Shown here piece after piece: positions 56,860-64,000 of a stretch of 64,000 bases of DNA. The notes beneath the pieces were generated by a model. That model did not search any database. It saw only the letters and a list, made by a program, of their open reading frames with translations, and was not told the DNA's origin. The position numbers were made by a program, and so were the translations under genes. The stretch is from contig CAUYUJ010015695.1 of assembly GCA_963575745.1 (NCBI GenBank), forward strand, positions 1-64,000. Reading direction: 5' to 3'. The first letter of the stretch is position 1, and each line of letters starts with the position of its first letter. Source of the stretch: Prorocentrum cordatum. Taxonomy: Eukaryota > Sar > Dinophyceae > Prorocentrales > Prorocentraceae.

Positions 56860-59253
56860 AGTTACTTGCTTTGGAAGGGCGCTTCTGTATTTGGGGCCGC
56901 GACAGGTTCACGAGAAGTGCAACAGCTGCAGGAATGCCGGGTCGTTTCTTCTCAAAGCGGGGCCGTCGCTGGGCAGTTCCTCGAATTTTCAGACCCCACC
57001 TTGTCGCACTCCTGCCAGCTCGAATGATGGAGAAGGCGGGTCCCTTCCAAACGGAGCTCCTGCCTGAATAGCGGCGCTTGTCTTTCAAGGGGGGCGCCTC
57101 CCGCGGTGAAATGGAAAGCCAACAGGGGCTAGTGAGGAGGGGACCCAGGACGGGAGGGTGCATTTCAACATCGTATCTGGGGGTTACTCTAGTCCTCAAC
57201 CTCCTCCTTCCGCGCCTCCTCTCTCCCTCTTCTCCTCCCCCGTCGTCCTCCTCGTCCTCATCCTCCGTCATTAGCTCTTCTGCTCTGAACCTCCCTCCTC
57301 CTCCCCTTCGTTCACAATGGGCCCTCCGACCCCCCCTGGACCGCGTTCTGATGACGACTTCGAGGATAACCCATCCACGGCGACGAGGGCACCCTCTGGA
57401 AGACCCACCAAAGCACCCACGCTTGGATACCCCCCTCCTCAGCCCGCCACAACTGGGGAAGCTTCGTTCCTTAACCCCCCCTGGGGGCATGAACCACGTC
57501 GATGATCTCTCGAAAGAGAAGTCACAGCGGATGGGCGCCTTCAAGGGGGTTAAGCATCACAGCTCCCTCGTTTGCGGCTGGTCTACCTCTTCCTCCCTCC
57601 TCCCCCTCTTGGCACGCTCAGAATTGGAACGGACAAAGTGGGAACGATGTCGAAGAGTCGAAGACCAAGCGTTGCCAAAAACAGACAGGGGCTGCTGTTG
57701 GTCAGGCGACGTTCGTCGCAAACGGACAACGTCCGCAGTGACTCAGACAGCGATTCATGTTCGAAGCAGGTGTAGGAGCTGCTGTCATTATTCGTCCCCG
57801 TTCTTTCCGTCCCCGTTGCGGTCTTCCCTGACTCTCCTCGTCTGTCCTGGCAACCTTGCAGCGGTTGGCAACGAGCGGTTGCAACACATCGTACATGAAG
57901 CAGCTCATGTGCCTGGGTCATCCCTCGTGGATCGAGGCCGACCGCCATACGTCTCCAGGTGCTGTCGGGAGCCAAGGCCGCCTCCCTGCGGCAGGGAGAG
58001 GGCAGCGCCGCTCATGACTGATCGGCCGCCAAGCGCTGCAATTGCCGGCTACACGCAAGGAGTGACCGTAGGCAAGAGTGACCTTTGCTGTGCACGGCTT
58101 GCCAGCTTGCCGGTCGTTACACGTGAGGCGACAGGAGCGGCCTGCGTGCCTGGGTTTGGCCGTCCCGCGCCTGCCGAAAGCCGCGTTCCAAGGTCATTCT
58201 GGCGCAGGGTCACTCCTACATGCAGCCGATGTTGTGGTTATGCGACCCACCAGCGATGCCCGTGGCGAAGAGAAAAAGTACGATCAGGAGATCGCCATCG
58301 TCTCGTTCGCGAGGGGTGCGCCAGGCAGGCCATTGGGCAGCTTGCACGGGTGCCGTGGCGGTGAGACTGCCGAGCATCCCAGGCGCGCGCAACTCATGGC
58401 TACAAGAGCGCGCAACCTCGCCATCCCACCTTACATCTCCTGCCTCCCCTGACCTTCCCCTCCCATTGGCCAGCGCAGATTGCTAGATCTGGCCAAACCA
58501 CCCTGCCAGGCAGCATTGAAACACTCAAACCATATACAGAACCAGCGTCGCGCATCCAAGAAGCTCCACGCTCTACCCAAAGCACCCTGGCATGTAAAAC
58601 TCTGCAGCTGTGGACGGTGGAGGCACGCGTGGTGCAAGTACAGTGGAAGCACAAGTCCTGCATGAACACTCGAGGAACTGAGACTGCCTCCGCCATCCAT
58701 GTGTGCGAGCTGCTTACTTTCAAAATGGAACCGGTGCTGCTCGCTGCCAGACGCAATCTTGCCCTAGCGATGCTGGTCGCACTGTCCCAACATCCTCTCG
58801 TAACATCCCTGTCCTGGATTGACGTCGCCTCGGTCCGCATATGGAGTACGCCCACCGACCAGCACCTTTAAACTGCGAGCAACATACCAGCATATTAAAC
58901 CTTCGCTCTTGAAAGAGAGCGGCAGCAATATTGCGGCACATGGCTGCGCTCCACGCAGCCCGTCCAGATGGAGGCCGACAGAGAGCAAGAGAGAGAGAAC
59001 GAGGGATATAGATATACAGCGAGAACAGATCGCATGGCCTTGCTTTTGAGGTTGCCATGCCATGGTGCTCACAAGACTGCGCAAGTCCTGTGGATATCGA
59101 CAGCATGGCGCCGTTTGCTAAAACAAAACTGGACACCCTCGAACTGGAGTGGTGGGCGCGTGCAGGCAGAACCCTAGGAACAATGCAACAAAATAAGCAT
59201 TACGAAAATCAGAATCTCCGCGTGTCCAGCAGAACCAGAAGCGCTGCAGATGC
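56860..59253. other. No supportable gene; pyrimidine tract and dispersed repeats
   Basis: 57190-57310 is CTC/CCT-rich. 57330-57430 resembles 60315-60400 (shared GCGTTCTGA and GGCGACGAGGGC). Several open frames of 60-430 codons exist on both strands at 57.1-59.2 kb, but none shows domain-like sequence or a clear splice pattern. Confidence 0.45.
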
Positions 59254-60143
59254 TCATCGCCTGCGACTGCCGTAGCTGTGGTCGAAGCGGGCCAGCATCT
59301 CCGCCCTCTTCAGGGCCTCCGCCCTCTTGCTCATGGCGCCTGGATCGGGGACTCCCTTGCTGCTACAGCGGTGCACGACCTCTGGGTTCCCAGCCAGGAG
59401 CAAGCCCTTGCTGATCCCGCCGTCCCCTGCATGGCAAGTGTGCGTCGGCGCGCCAGGCGTCTGCCAGAACCTCGCATCCTTGGGAGAGGGAAGTCTGCAC
59501 CACCGCTGGACGTCCACAGGCCAAGTTTCAGCACAAACCTTGGTGAACATTGGATCTGTCATGCCAGAGCACCACGACAACATAGTGTGCCCCAGAACGG
59601 GCCTGCGGAGGGCTGGTGTTGTATACTCAGACCTCGGATCCGACGCCGTGATCTTACCCGTGGCCACCAGAGCTCTCCACCCATTCCCAAGGACACGTTC
59701 TCATTCCGAGTCGGGTTTCCAAAGTCCGGGGGCAGCGAACCACCCCAGGACCCACACAAACAGCAAAAAACAGGGAGCGCGATTTCTTCGAGCCGCCAGG
59801 TCTTTGTCCAAGGCCAAGGCGCAGAAATCTGCCTCGGGGCCCAGGGACACACAAATAAATCACCACAAATCCCAGAATCCCCCGTATTTCTACAATATCT
59901 CTGGAGTTTCGCCTTCCCTTTCACTGGCCGGATGTTCTAATGCTTTACCTGGAATCGACGGTGGTTTGTGTCAGCGTCCTCGGTGTCGATCCCGAAGGCT
60001 GGCAGCGTCTGTGGCGAGCCAAAGGCGCCAGCGCTGCCCTGCGAGGCCGCGCCGCGGGCGCCGAGAGCGCGCGCCAGCAGGGACGCCATGCCCGGCGGGC
60101 GCGCCCCGTGTGCCCCGATGGCCGGGCTCACGGCGGGGATGGC
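59254..60143 (-). CDS. Two exons of an unknown host gene (C-terminal part)
   Basis: An exon at 60143-59949 follows a pyrimidine-rich stretch and acceptor TTGGTCCAG, reads AIPAVSPAIGAHGARPPGM and ends FGIDTEDADTNHRRFQ at a consensus donor CAG|GTAAAG. A further exon, probably starting at 59656 after GGGTAAG, reads ITASDPRSEYTTP, then CSGMTDPMFTKVCAETW, LPSPKDARFWQTPG and ends at a TGA at 59254-59256 after GSRRR. The join keeps the frame. The composition is protein-like, with several Cys, His and Trp residues, but I recognise no domain. Upstream exons may lie in 60.15-60.65 kb, where a minus-strand frame is open to 60652, or beyond. The acceptor of the last exon is not certain. Confidence 0.6.
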
Positions 60144-60764
60144 CTGGACCAACACGGCAAAAGACAAGCGGCGCGCCAGGGGGGAGAGGTGAGAGAGGGG
60201 GCAGGCCTGCTCAAACACGGCGGGGCATACCAGAAGCCCTCGCGCCGTCTGAGAGATCTTCTGCCTGAAAAATGAGCGCACCCCAGGGTGTTGATGCTGC
60301 TACTCCCCGGGCCTCTCCCAGATTGCGTTCTGACCAGGATTTCGTGGCAAACCCCAGTCGTGGCGACGAGGGCCGCAGGGGAGGCCCAACAAGGGGGAAA
60401 CGAGAGAATGGTAGCGGTAGCGGCACCTTTTCTTCCTTTGATTCCGAGCCTTCTAACAAAGCCTGCTCCTTGAAACTTCCCCCTGGGGCGCGCCGCCGAA
60501 ACAAGGCCAGCAGCGGGTTCCACGTCGCGGTAACGCGCGGGCGCTGGCTCTCGGAAGGCGCAGATTCGGCATCGGCCGATCCTGGGCCACCGACAGCGTT
60601 GCACGTGGAACGCCTGCATTGGGGCCGCCGCCGCGAAGCGACCCGCACACATCTACACTCATCGGAGGTCTAAAAGGAGGAGGATAGAGGATCGACGGAG
60701 AGGGGAGGGGGAAGGGGGAGGAGGAGGAGTAGGATGAGGAGGAGGAGAAGGACCAATGCAAACC
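60144..60764. other. Intron/intergenic DNA containing dispersed repeats
   Basis: 60315-60400 resembles 57330-57430, and 60530-60640 resembles 2510-2650 (shared ATCGGCCGAT and CTGGGCCAC). 60672-60760 is a GGA-rich purine tract. A minus-strand frame (60652-60128) stays open but has no recognised motif. Confidence 0.45.
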
Positions 60765-61530
60765 CAAGAGTCTCCCTGAAGCTCCCTGGGGCTCCGTGGA
60801 GCGTCCACTTGCTGGGGCTCACCAGGGCCCCTGGGAGGATCCTGGGGCTTCCAGGGGCTCCCTGGGACTCCCTGGGGCTCTCGAGAGCGTATGGGAGTTT
60901 CCTGAAGCTCCCTGGTGCTCCCTGATGCCTCCTGGCGCTTCCTGGCTCTCAGTGAGGTTTTCTGGAGCTTCCTGGGGGTTCCCGGAGCCTCCTGTAGTTC
61001 CCTGATACTCCCTGGGGGGTCCTAGGGCATCCCGGGGATCTTTGAAGATTCAAGTTTTCTGTGGCTTTGCTAAGGTTTCCTATGCTTTCCTGGGGGTGTC
61101 TGAGGCTCCAGGTTTCATGGGGCTTCCTGGAGCTCCCGGGGGTTCGCTGGGGCCTCCTGGGGCCTCTGGGGCTTCTGGGAGCCTTCTGTGATTCCGTGGG
61201 GCTCCCTGGGACTCAGAAGCAGCTCTTGGTGTTCACGGGGGGCTTTCTGAGGCCGCCTGGGGCTCCCTGGGGTTCCCTGGGTCTTCTCGGAAGTTCCTGG
61301 GACTCCCTGGGATTCCAGGGAGCCTCCTGCGGATCCCTGGGACTCCTTGGGGCCTGGGGCTCGCTGGCGCCTCCTGGGGCTACAGCTGCAGCTACAGCTC
61401 CCTTAGCGCGGACTCTCCGAAGAGAGGGGGGAAATCGCGCCGTAACGCGTCCTTAGCGCGCAGCCTAATGGGTCCTGGGGGTCCTGCGGCTCCGTGGGGT
61501 TCCTGAGACTCCATGGGGCCCCCCCTGGGG
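60765..61530 (+). repeat. Degenerate CTCCCTGGGG / CTTCCTGGGG satellite
   Basis: About 760 bases of CTCCTGGGG-like units of 9-13 bases, similar in style to but different in sequence from the GGCCTCTTGG family. The ORFs (LGASWGFPEPP) are repeat translations. Confidence 0.88.
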
Positions 61531-61619
61531 GGCTTCTGAAGCATCCGTGGACCTATACGACCACCCTTCCGGTGACATGCAGGTTCGGGGGGGAAGGGGG
61601 AACCAACGTCTCATAAAAT

Positions 61620-62670
61620 CGTTTTCACGTCGATCAAACTCTCGATCTCACAACCGATTTCATGATCGATATCACGATGAATATCTCGATCGACCTCACA
61701 ACTGATCTCACGATCGATCTCATCACCATCGATGTGGCAACCGAACTCACGATCGATCTCACGAGCGATATCACGACCGATCTCACAACAGTTCTCACGA
61801 TCGCCATGCCAATCAATGTCAAAATCAATATCAACATCGATCTCGCTATCGGTATCACCATCGATCTCGCATTCGATCTCAGAAACAATGTCAGTATCGA
61901 TCTCACTGTGGATCACACTATAGATCTCACGAGCGATCTCTTGATCAATATCACAACCGATATCATGATCGATATCACAACAGTTCTGACGATCGATATC
62001 ACAACTGATCTCACTGTCGATCTCACAATCGATGTCATCATCGATCTCACGATCGGTCTCACAACAGATATCACTATCGATCTTACAACCGATCTCACTA
62101 TCGATGTGATAACCGAACTCACAATCGATCTCACAAGCGATCTCACGATCGAGGACACAACAGATCTCACCATCGATCTCCCAATCGATCTCACCATCGA
62201 TCTGACAATCGATCTCACTATCGACCTTACATTCGGACTCACTATCGATCTCATAACACTTCTCACTACTGGTCTCACGATCGATCTCACAATCGATCTC
62301 ACAACAGATCTCACGATCGATCTCACAACAGATCTCACTATCGATCACACAACAAATCTCACTATCAATCTCACGATCGTTCTCACCGCCGCGCCACAAA
62401 CGAGACACCCCGCGCCACTGACGGGACACCCCGCACCACCGACGGGACACCGCCCCGCCACCGACGGGACACCCCTGGCCACCGCGCGCCAGAGGGGGGA
62501 GGAAGGCAGACAATCGGCTCAAGCCCCTAGCCACGGCGGCATCCTTCCTCTCGCGCGGCCACGCATCTTCGCCTCGCCCGCACGCACGGCACGAACACGA
62601 AACCGAAACCGATTTCCCGTTGGGGGGCTCTCCGTTCCACCACGATCTCACCCCCTCACGGAGCTCGAGA
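61620..62670 (+). repeat. Compound satellite (copy 2): 12-bp ATCGATCTCACN array, GGGACACC units, conserved tail
   Basis: ATCGATCTCACA/G/T 12-mers fill 61625-62390; GACGGGACACC units follow (62400-62475); the tail at 62540-62660 shares CTTCGCCTCGCCCGCACGCA and the GTTGGGGG landmark with 42100-42200. The order and strand match copy 1, so this is a dispersed compound unit. Confidence 0.9.
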
Positions 62671-62754
62671 ACCCTGTGAGTGACGGTGAGCACGGACACG
62701 CGGAGAAAAAGACTCCTTCCTCCCTCCACCCTCTGGCAAATTCTCGGATTCCTC

Positions 62755-62840
62755 TTCCGCTCTCGCTCGTCGAGTCCGCTCTCGCTCGTCGAGTTGTCGC
62801 TGGCATGCAGGTTCGAATCCCGCAGGGCGCGGTCCCGCGC
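62755..62840 (+). repeat. Duplicated CTCTCGCTCGTCGAGT and a tRNA B-box-like sequence
   Basis: CCGCTCTCGCTCGTCGAGT occurs twice in tandem (62757-62796) and is followed by GGTTCGAATCCCGC (62812-62825), which fits the Pol III B box and a T-arm except for one mismatch. No A box or cloverleaf is found, so it may be a tRNA/SINE relic, not a tRNA gene. Confidence 0.5.
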
Positions 62841-63150
62841 AGCACGCCGTGCTCCACCCGCGGGTCGCCGCGGGTGGCCCCGGCCTGCGGTACGACTGCG
62901 ATCGCGATAGCTCGCTCGACGACAAACAGGCATCTAACTTCCAGGTCGTGCCAGTGCCTCCTCCCTCCTCCCTCCTCCCTCCCCCTCCCCCTCCCCCTCC
63001 CCTTCCCTCATCCTCCTCCTCCAACTCTGACGCCCCATCCCTCATCCTCCTCTTCCCCCTCCCCCCTTCCCCCTCCTGCTCCTCCCTGGCCGGGACTGGC
63101 GGTGGTGCAGGGACCCTGGCCTCCGGCCACTCTTCCGCGCTCGCCCACGC

Positions 63151-64000
63151 CTGTGGGCTTTTCCGACGCCTTGCCGGGGAGGAGCGGGCGCGGGCGAGAC
63201 GGGGAGGCGGGCGAGGCGGTCTCAGAGCCCGACTCGGACGAGCCGGAGGCCGCCTCCCCCTGCGCCCCTGCCGAAGCGGGGCGCTCCACGGGGCGGCCGC
63301 CCGCCGCGCTGGGGCCGGCCGCAGCGAGCGGAGTGTCCAGCCGCACGCTCTGCCGGGACGACCTCCGCGCCGCCTGCAGCAGCGTCCGGGCGCGGGCCCG
63401 GGGGGTCCGCCCCAGCTTGCAGCGGGCGCGGTGCAGCCGCAGCTCGCGGCAGGGGACGGACCTCGCGTGCGGCGAGAGGTGCGACAGGCACACCACGCAC
63501 GCCTCCGCGGTGCTGTCGTCCGCGGACCTGAAGAAGAAGGGCCGGTGCACCGTCCAGACGGAGAAGACGTCCCAGGGCCGGCTGAACGGCTGAAGCTCCT
63601 CGGGCAGCCTCTCGCCGCCCACGTCAACGTGCAGCACGTGCTTGAGCTGCACGCTTCGCGCGCCACGCCCGAGAGAACACCCCTTGGTGTCCTTCGACCA
63701 CAGCAGTCGGGGGGCAGCGCCCGCGCTCAGCTGAGCCCAGCGGGGCTGCCACTTGCCGGTCTTCGAGCACAGCTTCTCCAGCTGCACGCCGGCCAAGAGC
63801 AGCCTCTGAGATCAGAGTCACACGCATTAGCTTGAACTGTTGGAGGTCCGCGCCGAGTCCTCGGGTCGACGCGGGGCCCTCCCGCCATGGGTTTGGGGAG
63901 GGGGCTCTGGCGCCGACCCAAGAAAGCCGCGTGGACCGCCGAACGGGTTGGACTCTATATCCACCCAGCATCTGGAGCCAGAGGAGCAGCCTTGCCCTAC
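63151..64000 (-). CDS. PH-domain protein, 5' part beyond the window
   Basis: The main exon starts at 63805 after acceptor GATCTCAG and reads LLLAGVQLEKLCSKTGKW, then QPRWAQLSAGAAPRLLWSKD, a basic linker and DVFSVWTVHRPFFFRSADD, the strand pattern of a pleckstrin-homology domain (about residues 1-110 of the exon), which usually binds phosphoinositides or proteins at membranes. The helix that normally carries an invariant Trp reads AEACVVCLSHL, with Cys in its place. After the domain the chain is Arg/Ala/Ser-rich and probably disordered (GSSESGSETASPASP). A GC donor CACAG|GCGTGG at 63151 is a possible exon end, but the frame remains open to 63008. An upstream exon 63965-64000 joins through a 159-bp intron (63806-63964) holding a foldback element. 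Confidence 0.7.
63841..63943 (-). mobile_element. Foldback (introner-like) element, copy 3, in an intron of the PH-domain gene
   Basis: Left arm TTGGAGGTCCGCGCCGAG pairs with the right arm CCGCGTGGACCGCCGAA, and CGACGCGGGGCCC / GGGGGCTCTGGCGCCG lie near the loop. The right arm core GCCGACCCAAGAAAGCCGCG is nearly identical to those of copies 1 and 2. It fills 103 of 159 intron bases. Confidence 0.78.

Noticed and set aside
56093-57544. Minus-strand ORF of 483 codons
   Set aside because: Much of it translates the CCAAGCAATG array and pyrimidine tracts; no domain is visible in the rest.
1-64000. Dinoflagellate spliced-leader relics, rRNA genes, CRISPR arrays
   Set aside because: No match to the spliced-leader core was seen on either strand by eye, nor any rRNA-like stretch; the tandem repeats lack repeat-spacer regularity of CRISPR.

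Overview
This looks like nuclear DNA of a dinoflagellate. The evidence is a Ty1/copia-type retrotransposon with a cytosine-methyltransferase-like domain in its polyprotein, a GC-AG intron, gene families that I recall (without a search) as dinoflagellate-specific, short introns filled by repeated foldback (introner-like) elements, and a very large load of low-complexity and satellite DNA. The genus is not determinable here; the long GGCCTCTTGG-type satellites remind me of Prorocentrum, but that is only an impression. No spliced-leader relic, rRNA, convincing tRNA gene or CRISPR was found.

Layout. 1-3.36 kb: satellites, microsatellites and one likely last exon of a host gene. 3.36-39.65 kb: one copia-type retrotransposon. 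It has 149-bp LTRs (ACTG...CAGT, 4 differences), a 5-bp target duplication (CCTTG), PBS and PPT. It carries gag, an atypical protease, a DNA-methyltransferase-like domain, integrase, RT and RNase H, broken by several frameshifts and a stop. It is split at the gag/pol boundary by a second, 26.5-kb unit (5166-31622) that has its own imperfect terminal inverted repeats (TTGGAG...) and an 8-bp target duplication (ACTGGCGA), as expected for a DNA transposon. Inside this unit every supportable gene lies on the minus strand: an intact three-exon gene for a 1309-residue protein (5960-10410), a 198-residue coiled-coil protein, a long frameshifted transposase-like gene (27.5-20.4 kb), and a possible further exon. 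About 620 bp of its left end is repeated in direct orientation near its right end (30793-31412).

39.65-43.0 kb: a heptamer array, a telomere-like patch, a 12-bp/10-bp compound satellite (second copy at 61.6-62.7 kb) and a CCAAGCAATG array (second copy at 56.5 kb). 43.03-44.12 kb: a minus-strand NAD(P)-binding Rossmann gene whose two introns each contain a copy of the same foldback element. 44.1-49.1 kb: duplications and long trinucleotide tracts. 49.5-56.1 kb: a decayed minus-strand block with gag-like, coiled-coil and Cys-rich segments, split by a satellite with a ~360-bp higher-order period (52.8-54.16 kb). 56.5-61.5 kb: repeats and two well-supported exons of an unknown minus-strand gene. 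63.1 kb to the end: a PH-domain gene running off the right edge, with a third foldback element in its intron.

How it fits together: the copia element landed in a G/C-tract repeat; the TIR unit later inserted into its gag-pol gene. By eye the two copies of the left-end block are more diverged (about 90-94% identical) than the two LTRs (97%), so they were probably already different before the insertion. This favours a composite or macro-transposon over a local duplication. The foldback elements sit in all three short introns of the two host genes whose introns I could resolve, which fits introner elements that seed introns.
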